Shown: positions 16,112 to 26,022, counted from the stretch's first letter. The stretch: 64,000 nucleotides of DNA from Oscillospiraceae bacterium (GCA_017406005.1 JAFQZI010000053.1:1-64000), one strand, 5' to 3'. Notes: generated by a model not told the origin, from the letters alone. Translations and numbers: made by a program.

Positions 16112-18055
16112 TTACAGGAGATTCGCTGGCCCAAGCCAGATGAGTGAAAGCATGGTTAAATCATCAAATTGAGAAGCACTGCCAACAAAAGAGTCGACAG
16201 CATCATGGATCGTATGAATCAACACTTCCGGATCCAGATCGGGTGCTGCATTAAGGACAGATATTGCTCGTTCAAGCCCGAACTGTACGTTATGCTGATC
16301 AGTTGCTTCCGGGAGCCCATCCGTGTAAACAAACAGAACGGATCCGGGGGACAGATGAAGTGAGTACTCCCGATAAGAAACCCCTTCACAAGCACCGACT
16401 GGCAGACCGTGACGATCTTTGAAGACCTGAAAACCATTATCCGGGTCTTTCAGAATCGGGTACTCATGCCCCGCACTGGCTGCAATTAGTTCCCCTGTGC
16501 GGAGATCCAAAATGCCAAGCCAGACGGTGACAAACATGTTTTCTTCATTGCGAGAACAGAGCATTTCGTTTACAGCACGGAGGACTTCAGCAGGGGAAGA
16601 AGTTTGCATGGTATGATCACGGATCAGGAACATAGAGACCGTCATCAGAAGCGATGCAGGGACCCCCTTTCCGGACACATCTCCGATTACAAGCCCGAGA
16701 TGTGATTCATCCATCAGGAAGAAATCGAAGAAATCTCCTCCAACTTCCTTCGCGGGGGTCATACTGGCAAAGAGGCTGAATTCCTTCCGATCAGGAAAAG
16801 GAGGGAACTGACTTGGCAGCATATTGACCTGAATTCGCCGAGCAATATCTAACTCAGCACTGATGCGTAATTTTTCCTTTCGAATCCGGATGTAATTCAA
16901 TAAAACAGAAGCCAGAAAAAGGATGCTTACGCTGACGGGGATCCAAAGTAAATGCAGGATAATACCCATATGATAGAAGATAGCACAGCTTCCGATCCAG
17001 ACCAGACAGACTACCAACCAGGTGATTATAATCGTTCGCAAATCCCGTTTCCAGAAGAAAAAAGCAATAAATACGCTGATCAAAAAGAGAAGCAATGCCT
17101 GCATATTCCGATTTGCTTCACGGGGATAAAAACCCTTCTGGAATGCTTCAATCGTGTTTGCCTGAATGTCAATGCCATACATCTGCGAGGCATGATCCAA
17201 AGACGTCGGGCAGGCATCCTGCATTCCAGAAGCATAAGGCCCGATCAGGACGATTTTATCCTTGAAGAATATCGGATCTACATCTCCATCCAGTAAATCG
17301 AGAAAGTTTATGCCATCACAGTAACCTCCTCCGGCGGTGGAAAAAGGGAGATAGTAGAAACCGTTCGACGTGGTTTGCGGGAGAGGAGAAGGCAATTCTC
17401 CAGCCGCATCACACCATTTCTCATAAATAACCCGGGCGAAAGATGCCATCCTGGAACCATCCGGATTATCAACATAGAGAAGTGCATGACGAAAGATGCC
17501 GTCCGTATCCGCCATGGCATTGACATGCCCAGTATCCGCAGCTTGTAACAGCGCGTCATAAGGAACGTCCCATCCGATAACTGAACGCTGTTCAAGAGAA
17601 TAAACCTGATTTGCCGAATCAACAACCTGACTGCCAAACACTGCTGCGGAAGCAACAACGACGTTTCCATACTGCGCTGCGGCATCTGATAACTGTTGAT
17701 CAGCAACAGGGTCCCAGCCTTCTCCGGAATAGAGAACATCAACCCCGATCACAGCAGGGCGTGCCTCTGGATCGGCATTATTTAAGTATGTTATCGCGTC
17801 AGCCATGTAGTATCTCGGCCAGGGCATCGGACCGAGAACATCAAGAGAAGCCTGATCGATCCCGATAACAATGATATCGTGGCTACCAGCTCCAGATTTC
17901 TGGTAAAACCGGTCGGAGACAAACTGATCAGCAGCATCCAGCCAGCCAATAGAAATAAAAAAAAGGATGAGAACAGAGAAAAGGAGCGCAACAAACAGTC
18001 GCAGCCAAAAAGGATTTTTAATGGAATTAAAAACCGGTAATGTAAGCTGCTTCAA
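16112..18055 (-). CDS. CHASE2-domain SpoIIE-type protein phosphatase
   Basis: A 647-residue membrane receptor with the same extracellular plan as the cyclase at 9951-11762: N-terminal membrane segment, CHASE2 domain (DIIVIGIDQASLDVLGPMPWP, PAVIGVDVLYSGEGWDP, KIVLIGPYASGMQDACPTS), then three membrane helices. The cytoplasmic part is a SpoIIE/RsbU PP2C phosphatase with GGDFFDFF (439-446), GDVSGKG (458-464), YTDG (578-581) and DDLT (631-634), so the metal sites are intact. Such enzymes dephosphorylate STAS anti-anti-sigma proteins to release a sigma factor, but neither a STAS protein nor its kinase lies in the window. The start is TTG 18055, 8 nt after GGAGG. It is the first gene of the cluster. 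Confidence 0.93.
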   Translation of the reverse strand: MKQLTLPVFNSIKNPFWLRLFVALLFSVLILFFISIGWLDAADQFVSDRFYQKSGAGSHDIIVIGIDQASLDVLGPMPWPRYYMADAITYLNNADPEARPAVIGVDVLYSGEGWDPVADQQLSDAAAQYGNVVVASAAVFGSQVVDSANQVYSLEQRSVIGWDVPYDALLQAADTGHVNAMADTDGIFRHALLYVDNPDGSRMASFARVIYEKWCDAAGELPSPLPQTTSNGFYYLPFSTAGGGYCDGINFLDLLDGDVDPIFFKDKIVLIGPYASGMQDACPTSLDHASQMYGIDIQANTIEAFQKGFYPREANRNMQALLLFLISVFIAFFFWKRDLRTIIITWLVVCLVWIGSCAIFYHMGIILHLLWIPVSVSILFLASVLLNYIRIRKEKLRISAELDIARRIQVNMLPSQFPPFPDRKEFSLFASMTPAKEVGGDFFDFFLMDESHLGLVIGDVSGKGVPASLLMTVSMFLIRDHTMQTSSPAEVLRAVNEMLCSRNEENMFVTVWLGILDLRTGELIAASAGHEYPILKDPDNGFQVFKDRHGLPVGACEGVSYREYSLHLSPGSVLFVYTDGLPEATDQHNVQFGLERAISVLNAAPDLDPEVLIHTIHDAVDSFVGSASQFDDLTMLSLIWLGPANLL

Positions 18056-18213
18056 GTTGCTGCCCTCCTGCAGAATTCCAGAGCATGCCGGTGGAAAACC
18101 CGAGCAAGTCTGCCTCTAACCGGAAACGGTACGGAACAAAACATCTTAACTTTACATATATAATAATATACAATATAAAAACGTAATTGAAAAGATATTT
18201 TTCTTGTTTTTTT

Positions 18214-18248
18214 AGAAAAAAGAGCCGACAGAGAGATTCTCTGCCGGC
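18214..18248 (-). terminator. Terminator of glgP
   Basis: GCCGGCAGAGA pairs with TCTCTGTCGGC (two small mismatches) and is followed on the minus strand by TCTTTTTTC, about 26 nt after the glgP stop. The AT-rich stretch 18130-18213 beyond it probably holds the promoter of the CHASE2-SpoIIE gene. Confidence 0.85.
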
Positions 18249-18273
18249 AGATAAATTATTAAGGGCGTTGAGA

Positions 18274-20673
18274 TCAGACGTGCCAGATATTATCGGCATA
18301 TTCGCGGATGGCACGGTCGGCAGAAAAAATGCCGGACTTTGCGACATTCATGATGGAGAGGCGACCGAGCTCAGAAGGATCCGAAATACGGGTATAGAGC
18401 CTGTCCTGCGTATCGGTATAAGAGCGGAAATCCGCAACAAGCATGTACGGGTCACCGCCATAGAGCAGGCCGGAAACAAGGTCGGAATAAGACTTGCCGT
18501 CACGGAACCCGTTGGAGAACCGGTCTAAGACGCTGCTGAGATCCGGGTCATTACGGGAGATTTCGCCGGGGTTGTAGCCGGAAGCACGCAGAGAAGTGAT
18601 CTGATCTTCATGGAGACCGAAGAGGAACATGTTTTCGGGACCGAGCTGCTCGAACATTTCGACATTTGCGCCGTCCAGCGTACCGATGGTTACGGCTCCG
18701 TTCATCATCAGCTTCATACAACCGGTACCGGAAGCTTCCTTACCGGCGGTGGAAATCTGTTCAGAGACCTGGGCGGCAGGAACAATGGCTTCGGCGGCAG
18801 AGACACGATAATTCTCCACAAAGTAGATCTGGAGCTTATCTTTGCAGAGAGGATCGTTGTTAATGTCATCCTGCATGGAGAGAAGCAGCTCTATGATACG
18901 CTTTGCAGTTTTATAGCCTGCAGCGGCTTTTGCACCGAACACATAAGTGCGCGGCACGAAGGGACGATTCGGATCGGCGTGCAACTGGAGCTGGAGCTTT
19001 GCGATATGCATGGCACAAAGAAGCTGGCGCTTGTACTCATGGAGACGCTTGATCTGAACGTCCATAATCGCGTCGGTATTGAGTGTGACCTTATCATTGC
19101 GGCTGGCGAAAGCGGCAAAACGCTTTTTATTTTCCGCTTTGATGGCGAGCATCTTCTGACGGACTGTTTCGTCATCCACATACTGAACGAGACGGGCAAG
19201 CTGAGAAGCATCTGTGAGATAGGCATCCGAACCAAGCAATTCGCAGATAAGGGAATGCAAGCCGGGATTGATCTGGGCGAGCCAGCGACGGTGATCGATA
19301 CCATTGGTGACATAAGTGAAGCGCTCTCCGCGGAACGAAGCGATATCACGGAACAGATCGTTTTTAATAATATCGCCGTGGAGGCGGGAAACGCCATTGA
19401 CCTTGAAGCAGGCGGCAAGGCACAAGTTGGCCATATGGACCTGGCCGTCGCGAATGATGAGGTTACGGCCTGTCCTCTCGCCGGCGCCGAGCTGTGAGAC
19501 CAGAAAATCACACCAGCGGCGGTTGATTTCACACATGATCTCCCAGACACGAGGAAGAAGACGAGCCAGAAGATCCTGCGGCCAACGTTCCAGAGCCTCA
19601 CTCATAACGGTGTGGTTGGTATAGGCAACGGAGGAACAAACAATTCTCCAGGCTTCATCCCAGCCGAGGAAATAATCGTCCATAAAGATACGCATGAGCT
19701 CAGGAATGATCAGGGTAGGATGCGTATCGTTGATCTGGATGACGTGATGTTCAGCAAAAGAGCGGATATCGCCCCAGCGGGCAACGTGCTTGCGCACAAT
19801 GTCCTGCGCGGAAGCAGAGACAAAGAAATACTGCTGCTTCAGGCGGAGTGTTTTGCCTTCGATATGATCATCCGCCGGATAAAGAACCTTGGTGATAACC
19901 TCTGCCATGGTGCGGTTTTCCATACTGGCAACATACTTGCCTTCTGAGAAAAGATACATATCCAGCGAGTCGATAGAATGAGCGTCCCAAAGGCGGAGGG
20001 TGTTGATATCGTTGCAGCCATAACCTGCGATGAGCATGTCACGCGGGACAGCGGTTACAGCCGTATAGCCGGTATATTCAGCCGTGTAATGACCGAAATT
20101 ATCCCAATGCGGCTCGATGCGCCCTTCGAAGCGAACTTCGACAGTGTCCTCATTACGGGGGATCAGCCAGCTGTCCATTGCGGTGCGCCAGTTATCGGCT
20201 ACTTCCGTCTGTTTTCCATTACGGAAGAGCTGGCGGAAAATACCGAGTTCGTAGCAGATGGAATAGCCCGTTCCGGTAAGGCCGAGCGTTGTCAAACTCT
20301 CCAGATAACAGGCAGCAAGACGGCCAAGGCCACCATTGCCGAGACCGGCATCAGGTTCCGCTTCAAATATATCGGCGGGATCCCGCCCCATGTCTTTCAA
20401 GGCACCGATCAGAGCCTCGGAAACACCGAGGTTGAAAGCATTTTTCATGAGGCTTCTGCCGAGAAGGAACTCCATAGACAGATAGTGGACTTCTTTCTGA
20501 TGGTCACTGGGGTTCTTAACAGCAAGAAAACGGCTCATCAGCTCTCGAATGACAATGGCGGAGGCCTGGAAAATCTGGTCATTGGTGGCGGCCTCGCTGG
20601 TCACGCTGAAAATGGCACACAACTTGTCTTCAATAACGGAACGAATTTCATCACGGGAAATATAGCTGTTCAA
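18274..20673 (-). CDS. glgP: Glycogen/starch alpha-glucan phosphorylase
   Basis: A 799-residue GT35 enzyme that releases glucose-1-phosphate from glycogen with phosphate. The pyridoxal-phosphate lysine is in SGTGCMKLMMNGA (Lys about 654), followed by TIGTLDGANVE. The N-terminal half shows VHYLSMEFLLGRSLMKN and GNGGLGRLAACYLES. Length matches the bacterial family. The start is TTG 20673, with AAGGAG about 11 nt upstream. It is the last gene of the run glgC-glgD-glgP, joining synthesis and breakdown of glycogen in one block. Confidence 0.97.
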   Translation of the reverse strand: MNSYISRDEIRSVIEDKLCAIFSVTSEAATNDQIFQASAIVIRELMSRFLAVKNPSDHQKEVHYLSMEFLLGRSLMKNAFNLGVSEALIGALKDMGRDPADIFEAEPDAGLGNGGLGRLAACYLESLTTLGLTGTGYSICYELGIFRQLFRNGKQTEVADNWRTAMDSWLIPRNEDTVEVRFEGRIEPHWDNFGHYTAEYTGYTAVTAVPRDMLIAGYGCNDINTLRLWDAHSIDSLDMYLFSEGKYVASMENRTMAEVITKVLYPADDHIEGKTLRLKQQYFFVSASAQDIVRKHVARWGDIRSFAEHHVIQINDTHPTLIIPELMRIFMDDYFLGWDEAWRIVCSSVAYTNHTVMSEALERWPQDLLARLLPRVWEIMCEINRRWCDFLVSQLGAGERTGRNLIIRDGQVHMANLCLAACFKVNGVSRLHGDIIKNDLFRDIASFRGERFTYVTNGIDHRRWLAQINPGLHSLICELLGSDAYLTDASQLARLVQYVDDETVRQKMLAIKAENKKRFAAFASRNDKVTLNTDAIMDVQIKRLHEYKRQLLCAMHIAKLQLQLHADPNRPFVPRTYVFGAKAAAGYKTAKRIIELLLSMQDDINNDPLCKDKLQIYFVENYRVSAAEAIVPAAQVSEQISTAGKEASGTGCMKLMMNGAVTIGTLDGANVEMFEQLGPENMFLFGLHEDQITSLRASGYNPGEISRNDPDLSSVLDRFSNGFRDGKSYSDLVSGLLYGGDPYMLVADFRSYTDTQDRLYTRISDPSELGRLSIMNVAKSGIFSADRAIREYADNIWHV

Positions 20674-20705
20674 TGTTTATATTACTCCTTACAAAAAGAT
20701 AAGAT

Positions 20706-20744
20706 TTTTCTTCCCGCGGCAGAGAGGAAGCCGCGGGAAGAAAA
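20706..20744. other. Long perfect stem-loop between glgD and glgP
   Basis: A 15-bp perfect stem (TTTTCTTCCCGCGGC with GCCGCGGGAAGAAAA) around a 9-nt loop. There is no T tract after it on the minus strand (AAAAATC), so it is not a classic terminator. It may block exonucleases or set the ratio of glgP to glgCD. Confidence 0.75.
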
Positions 20745-20779
20745 GGGTTTTTGCGAAGAAAAAGCCGGAAGAAAGGAAT

Positions 20780-21895
20780 TTACACTTCTGACCCCTTTGG
20801 TACGACAATCGGAAGACGCTGCGTGCCGGTGATGGTAAGATTGGAAGAGAACGTAACATCTTTATCGGCGATGACGTATTCCAGATGAGTATCGTTGCCG
20901 ACAACACCGTCTTTCATGATAATGCAGTTTTTCAGGACAGAACCTTTACCAACATGCACACCGGTGAAGACAACGCAATTTTCAAGCGTGCCTTCGATGA
21001 TACAGTTGTCGGCGACGAGGCTGTTTTTGGAAGTGGCTTCCGTGCCATAATATGTGCTCACGCCGCTCTCCAGCTTGGTGCGGACAGGGCGGGAGGCCGG
21101 GAAGAGGGAAGCGCGATTGACAGGATTGAGAAGATCCATATTGGCGGCGTAATAACCATCCACATCTTTAATGATACGGGCATAGGTACGGTGAATGTAT
21201 GTGCTCATCTTGCCGCCTTCCCGCAGGAACATGGTGATGGCATCCTGATGGAAACGGAATTTGTCAAGCGCGCGGCAACGATCCAACAGACGGAGAAGCG
21301 TATCCTTGTTGATGACATAGCACTCAAGCGCCGGGATGCTGCCCTGAGAGGGACCGGAACGGTCAAAGAGGACCTGCATGACATAACCGTCTTCCCCGAT
21401 CACATAGCGATTATGCAGAACATCGGGCTCGTAGTTTGCGCAGACGGCGGTGATTTCGGCATCAGATTCCTCATGGACACGGCAGACTTCACGGAGATTG
21501 ATATTTGCGCAGAGGTTGCCGATCATGAGGACAAAGTATTTTTTGGGGATGTCTTCAATATAGGAGGAAACAGCGTTGAGAGCCTCGATGGTTCCGGAAT
21601 AGTCTCCTCTGTGGTGAGCGGGAAGGCCGAACGGGGGCAGCATGCGCAGCCCGCCGGCGCGGCGGCTCATATCCCATGGCTTGCCGGAGCCGAGGTGATC
21701 AAGGAGAGACTGATAGTCACGCTGCATAATCACACCAACGTCGACAATACCGGCATTGCGCAGGGAAGAGAGAGCAAAGTCAATCAGACGGTAACGGCTG
21801 CAGATCGGAAGAGATGCCGCCGTGCGCTCCGCAACAAGCTCTCGAAGTTCGGGATAGGACTTGTATGCAAAAATGATGCCATGATAGTTATTCAT
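20780..21895 (-). CDS. glgD: GlgD subunit of glucose-1-phosphate adenylyltransferase
   Basis: A 371-residue nucleotidyltransferase-fold protein of the GlgD type, which assists GlgC in making ADP-glucose in Bacillota. It has the fold marks RYRLIDFALSSLRNAGI and GSGKPWDMSRRAGGLRMLPPF, with a C-terminal left-handed beta-helix (NSLVADNCIIEGTLENCV). The GGGxGTRL-like pyrophosphorylase signature is degenerate (IIFAYKSYPELRELVAERT), as expected for this subunit with little or no catalysis of its own. The start lies 4 nt after the glgC stop, with GAGGAGG directly before it. Confidence 0.95.
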   Translation of the reverse strand: MNNYHGIIFAYKSYPELRELVAERTAASLPICSRYRLIDFALSSLRNAGIVDVGVIMQRDYQSLLDHLGSGKPWDMSRRAGGLRMLPPFGLPAHHRGDYSGTIEALNAVSSYIEDIPKKYFVLMIGNLCANINLREVCRVHEESDAEITAVCANYEPDVLHNRYVIGEDGYVMQVLFDRSGPSQGSIPALECYVINKDTLLRLLDRCRALDKFRFHQDAITMFLREGGKMSTYIHRTYARIIKDVDGYYAANMDLLNPVNRASLFPASRPVRTKLESGVSTYYGTEATSKNSLVADNCIIEGTLENCVVFTGVHVGKGSVLKNCIIMKDGVVGNDTHLEYVIADKDVTFSSNLTITGTQRLPIVVPKGSEV

Positions 21896-21899
21896 CGTT

Positions 21900-23093
21900 T
21901 CAGACCTCCTCGCCCGTATAGACCATGGCGCCGGCAGGAACTGCTGCGCCTTCTTTTATCTGGATGTCGGGACCGCAGGTTGCGACACCCCAGGTTTCAG
22001 ACCCATCAGGCTCTGAGCCGACACGGGCTCTCTGATGGATTACAGTTCTTTCGCCTATAATGGCATATTCTACAGTTGCACCGTCTTCAACAACGGCACC
22101 GGGCATCAGCACGCTGTAGAGAACTGTTGCGCCTTTCCCAACTTTGACAGACGGAGAAAGAACGGAGTTCTCCACGCGGCCGTAAATCTCACAGCCTTCG
22201 GAAATGATAGAGTGGACAACCGAGGAACTCTCACCCGTGAAATGCGGCGGGCAGACCGGGCTGCGGGAATAAATCGGCCAGGCAGGGTCGTAAAGATTGA
22301 TCAGTGTAGTGGAGAGCATATCCATGTTGGCATCCCACAGAGAAGTGATGGTGCCGACATCCCGCCAGTAACCACTGAAACGATAAGGCCAGAGCCGTTC
22401 GCCGGCAGCGAGCATAGCGGGGATGATGTTCTTGCCGAAGTCTTTGCTAGAATTAGGATCGTTTTCATCAGCGATCAGGTATTCGCGGAGCTTCTGCCAG
22501 TTAAAAATGTAGATACCCATAGAGGCGAGATCGCTTTTGGGGTGGGCCGGCTTTTCTTCAAATTCGTTAATAAAACCGTCACCGCCGGTGCTCATGATAC
22601 CGAGACGGGTAGCTTCCTCCATGGAGACCTGCTGCACAGCGATGGTAAGCGCAGCATTGTGAGCAAGATGCTCGTGGAGCATTTCGGCGTAATCCATTTT
22701 ATAAATATGGTCGCCGGAGAGGATGAGAACATTTTCCGGATCGTAGTCTTCGATGAAAGAGATGTTCTGGTAGATTGCGTTTGCGGTGCCTGTGAACCAG
22801 GAACCTTTTTCACCGGCAGTCTGATAAGGGGGAAGGATATAGACGCCGCCATCATCAACGTCGAGATCCCAGGGCTGGCCGCTGCCAATGTAGCTGTTGA
22901 GCTGCTGTGGACGGTACTGCGTCAGGACGCCGACTGTGTCAATGCCCGAGTTCGTGCAATTCGAGAGAGGGAAGTCGATAATCCTGTACTTCCCCCCAAA
23001 GGGGACGCCGGGTTTTGCCACATCCTGCGTAAGGGCATAAAGGCGAGAGCCCTGCCCGCCGGCAAGGAGCATGGCGATGCATGTTTTGCTCAT
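21900..23093 (-). CDS. glgC: Glucose-1-phosphate adenylyltransferase, catalytic subunit
   Basis: A 397-residue enzyme making ADP-glucose, the first committed step of glycogen synthesis. The signature [20 protein letters not shown] lies at residues 9-28, with [16 protein letters not shown] and the substrate-binding [10 protein letters not shown] and SMGIYIF following. The C-terminal part is a beta-helix of hexapeptide repeats ([17 protein letters not shown]). Length is near the usual 380-400. It leads the glgC-glgD-glgP unit; glycogen synthase and branching enzyme are not in the window. Confidence 0.97.
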   Translation of the reverse strand: MSKTCIAMLLAGGQGSRLYALTQDVAKPGVPFGGKYRIIDFPLSNCTNSGIDTVGVLTQYRPQQLNSYIGSGQPWDLDVDDGGVYILPPYQTAGEKGSWFTGTANAIYQNISFIEDYDPENVLILSGDHIYKMDYAEMLHEHLAHNAALTIAVQQVSMEEATRLGIMSTGGDGFINEFEEKPAHPKSDLASMGIYIFNWQKLREYLIADENDPNSSKDFGKNIIPAMLAAGERLWPYRFSGYWRDVGTITSLWDANMDMLSTTLINLYDPAWPIYSRSPVCPPHFTGESSSVVHSIISEGCEIYGRVENSVLSPSVKVGKGATVLYSVLMPGAVVEDGATVEYAIIGERTVIHQRARVGSEPDGSETWGVATCGPDIQIKEGAAVPAGAMVYTGEEV

Positions 23094-23110
23094 GGTGGTT
23101 TTCCTCCGTG

Positions 23111-23695
23111 TTAATTATATTGGTTCATTGTTTTTTCCGGACCAAAGGTGATATAGGCTTCGATTGCCTGAGCCGCTTTGTCGGCTGCAACAGAGATCTC
23201 CTCGGCATCCCTGTCACGGAAGGTGGAAAGGACCCAGTCCTTCACATCAAATTCAGGGGGAGGAGAGCCGACGCCGAGGCGAATGCGGGGGAAATCTTCT
23301 GTGCCAAGCGCAGAGATAATACTTTTCAAACCGTTGTGCCCGCCGGCAGAGCCTTTGGGTTTAATGCGGATTTTTCCTACAGGAAGAGACATTTCATCCG
23401 ACACGACAAGCACATGGTCTGCCGGGATTTTATAATAAGAAACAGCCTGCTGCACAGCATCTCCGGAGAGATTCATGTATGTCTGCGGTTTTATAAAGAG
23501 TACTTTTTCTCCACAAATCTCACAGGAGCCGGTCAAAGCCTTGAAACGGGAGCGGTTGATGGAAACATGAAATCGCTTTTCTGCGGCATCCGCAGTGAGA
23601 AAGCCGGCATTATGACGCGTTCCGGTGTATTTCAAACCGGGATTACCGAGAAAGACGACCAGCCAGGAGATACCGGACGGCTTGCGAAAAAACAT
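23111..23695 (-). CDS. pth: Peptidyl-tRNA hydrolase
   Basis: A 194-residue enzyme that frees tRNAs from dropped-off peptidyl-tRNA. The motif [18 protein letters not shown] carries the catalytic His and Asn, and [29 protein letters not shown] follows as usual. The N-terminal 11 residues ([11 protein letters not shown]) extend beyond most homologues and there is no clear ribosome site at this ATG, so the exact start is uncertain. It begins 2 nt after the prs stop, so the two are co-transcribed, as in many Bacillota. Confidence 0.95.
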   Translation of the reverse strand: MFFRKPSGISWLVVFLGNPGLKYTGTRHNAGFLTADAAEKRFHVSINRSRFKALTGSCEICGEKVLFIKPQTYMNLSGDAVQQAVSYYKIPADHVLVVSDEMSLPVGKIRIKPKGSAGGHNGLKSIISALGTEDFPRIRLGVGSPPPEFDVKDWVLSTFRDRDAEEISVAADKAAQAIEAYITFGPEKTMNQYN

Positions 23696-23697
23696 CG

Positions 23698-24663
23698 TCA
23701 GTTATTTTCGACGGTGAAGAGGGAACGCTCTTCGTGAATCCGGCGGATGCTTTCTGCAAAGACCGGAGCGGTGGTCAGATAGGAAATCTTATCCACCGGA
23801 TCAGCAGAGGAGGGATAGGGAATCGTATCAAGCAGGAGAAGCTCTGTAATCGGGCTTTCCTCAATACGGCTTAAGGCCGGACCGGAGAGGACACCATGCG
23901 TTGCGCAGGCATAGATGTTGGCAGCCTTGCCGAGTTCCTTAATGGCAGCAGCAGCCCCGCAAAGAGACCCTGCCGTATCTACAATATCGTCCAGAATGAT
24001 GCAGTTTTTGCCTTCGACACTGCCTATGATATTCATGACTTCAGACTGGTTTGCCTTTTCACGGCGTTTATCGACTATGGCGAGGTTAAGCCCGAGCTTC
24101 ATAGCGAAATTACGTGCACGGGCAACAGAGCCGACATCGGGTGAAACAACAATATAATCATCAGGAGATTTGCGAATCATGTTGCGATAATGTTTAACGA
24201 AGATATTGCCGCCGGCAAGATTGTCAACAGGAATATCGAAAAAGCCCTGAATCTGTGCTGCGTGCAGATCCATCGTCAGGACTCTGTCTGCCCCGGCAGC
24301 AGTGATGAGATTGGCCACCAGCTTTGCAGAGATCGGATCGCGGCTTCTGGCCTTGCGGTCCTGCCGGGCATAGCCGAAATAGGGAATAACGGCTGTAATG
24401 CGGCCCGCGGAGGCACGGCGGCAGGCATCGATCATAATAAGGAGCTCCATCATATTGTCATTAACGTGGTTGCAGGTGGATTGAATTATAAAGACGTCAC
24501 AACCGCGAACGGCTTCCTGCAGGGAGATAGAACACTCTCCGTCAGCGAACTGAGAAACAGTAGCACTGCCAAGATCCATAAAGAGATTGCTGCAGATATC
24601 CTTTGCAAGCTCGGGGTTGGAATTGCCGGAAAAGATTTTAAGCTCCTGAGAGTGCATTGCCAT
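23698..24663 (-). CDS. prs: Ribose-phosphate pyrophosphokinase
   Basis: A 321-residue PRPP synthase that feeds nucleotide, His and Trp synthesis. The motifs FADGECSISLQEAVRG, YFGYARQDRKARSRDPISAKLVANL and the PRPP loop CIILDDIVDTAGSL (near residue 225) are intact. ATG 24663 is chosen because GGAGG is 11 nt upstream and it gives the normal length; the frame stays open far upstream but there overlaps the prfB region. It leads the prs-pth pair. Its product also supports the nucleoside salvage block nearby. Confidence 0.96.
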   Translation of the reverse strand: MAMHSQELKIFSGNSNPELAKDICSNLFMDLGSATVSQFADGECSISLQEAVRGCDVFIIQSTCNHVNDNMMELLIMIDACRRASAGRITAVIPYFGYARQDRKARSRDPISAKLVANLITAAGADRVLTMDLHAAQIQGFFDIPVDNLAGGNIFVKHYRNMIRKSPDDYIVVSPDVGSVARARNFAMKLGLNLAIVDKRREKANQSEVMNIIGSVEGKNCIILDDIVDTAGSLCGAAAAIKELGKAANIYACATHGVLSGPALSRIEESPITELLLLDTIPYPSSADPVDKISYLTTAPVFAESIRRIHEERSLFTVENN

Positions 24664-24763
24664 TGCTTCTTTTTCCTCCATTATGAAAGATAAGATCAAG
24701 CTATTATAGCACGTTCGTTTGAAAAATAAAAGGACTAAGAAAAATAAAGTAAGAAAAAACCGA

Positions 24764-24792
24764 TTTACAACGAGAGATTTTTTGTGTATAAT
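24764..24792 (+). promoter_or_regulatory. Promoter of prfB
   Basis: TTTACA (24764-24769) and TATAAT (24787-24792) with 17-bp spacing, 62 nt upstream of the prfB start. Confidence 0.75.
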
Positions 24793-24854
24793 ACCAATCT
24801 GCCGACTTGAGGTCGGAGAAGAGGAATAGTACCGGATTAAGGCAGTGAAGAAGA

Positions 24855-25967
24855 ATGCTTGAATTTGAAGAGTATAAGGTAAAACTAAATAATATTCGCC
24901 CTGCGCTTGATGCGTTGAAAGATGCCCTGAAACTGGAAGCGGCAGGCAAAGAGATTGAGGAGCTTGAACGGGCCAGTGAGATGGAAGGCTTCTGGAATGA
25001 TGTGGAAAAAAGCCAGAAAGTCCAGAAAAGGCTGAAGACACTCAAAAGCAAAACGGAGAATTATGCTGCACTCTGCTCCTCCTGGGATGACATGATGGCT
25101 CTTTGCGAGATGGCGATTGAAGAAAACGATGATTCCATGCTGGAAGAGCTGCAGGAGGAATACAATTCTTTTGAGAAAGAACTGGAAGCCACACGGCTGA
25201 GCACTCTCTTAACGGGAGAATATGACGCCAACAATGCTATCCTGACCTTTCATGCCGGCGCCGGCGGAACGGAAGCACAGGACTGGGCTTCCATGCTTTA
25301 CCGCATGTATAATATGTGGGCAGACAGGCACGGTTATAAAGTACGCCTGATGGACTATCTTGACGGTGATGAAGCCGGGCTGAAAAGCGCCACGATTATG
25401 ATAGAGGGTGAGAATGCCTACGGCTTTCTTAAAAGCGAAAACGGGATCCACCGGCTTGTGCGCATTTCTCCGTTTGATGCTGCAGGGAGGAGGCACACCT
25501 CCTTTGCTGCCCTTGAAGTGATGCCGGAAATAACGGATGACAGCGAAATCGAGCTGCGCGATGAAGACATCAAAATGGATGTGTATCGCTCCTCAGGCGC
25601 CGGCGGACAGAAAGTCAATAAAACGTCTTCGGCAGTTCGCCTGACGCATATTCCGACCGGGATTGTTGTAGCAAGCCAGGTAGAGAGAAGCCACTTCCAG
25701 AACCTGGAAAACTGCAAAAACATGCTGCGCGCAAAACTCGCAGAAATCAAAGAGCGGGAGCACCTTGAGAAAATCAGTGATATCAAAGGCGTACAGATGA
25801 AAATTGAATGGGGCAGCCAGATTCGTTCCTATGTGTTTATGCCGTACCAACTGGTGAAAGATCACCGGACAGACTATGAGGACGGGAATATAGACAATGT
25901 TATGAACGGAGATCTGGACGGCTTTATCAATGCCTATCTTGCCATGAAGGCTGCAGAGAAGGCGTAA
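24855..25967 (+). CDS. prfB: Peptide chain release factor 2
   Basis: A 370-residue class I release factor for UAA and UGA stops. The anticodon-like motif region RISPFDAAGRRHTSF carries SPF. The GGQ motif for peptide release is at residues 250-252 (SSGAGGQKVNKTSSAVR). The gene runs in one frame: it lacks the internal UGA and CTT slippery site by which many bacteria autoregulate RF2, so that control is absent here. A GAAGAA-type weak ribosome site precedes ATG 24855. It is transcribed divergently from prs. Confidence 0.97.
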   Translation: MLEFEEYKVKLNNIRPALDALKDALKLEAAGKEIEELERASEMEGFWNDVEKSQKVQKRLKTLKSKTENYAALCSSWDDMMALCEMAIEENDDSMLEELQEEYNSFEKELEATRLSTLLTGEYDANNAILTFHAGAGGTEAQDWASMLYRMYNMWADRHGYKVRLMDYLDGDEAGLKSATIMIEGENAYGFLKSENGIHRLVRISPFDAAGRRHTSFAALEVMPEITDDSEIELRDEDIKMDVYRSSGAGGQKVNKTSSAVRLTHIPTGIVVASQVERSHFQNLENCKNMLRAKLAEIKEREHLEKISDIKGVQMKIEWGSQIRSYVFMPYQLVKDHRTDYEDGNIDNVMNGDLDGFINAYLAMKAAEKA

Positions 25968-26022
25968 ACAGTAGTTTGCCGCGAAGTGGCAGGAGATACT
26001 TCACCTACCTCTTGCGCGGTCT

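Noticed and set aside
20885..23114. Long plus-strand open frames opposite glgD and glgC
   Set aside because: They mirror well-recognised genes, have no family motifs and lack ribosome sites. The same holds for plus-strand frames at 3686-5080, 5105-6271 and 18610-19497 and the minus-strand frame at 29502-30464.
24664..25041. N-terminal extension of prs
   Set aside because: It overlaps the prfB promoter and coding region, while GGAGG before ATG 24663 gives the normal length.
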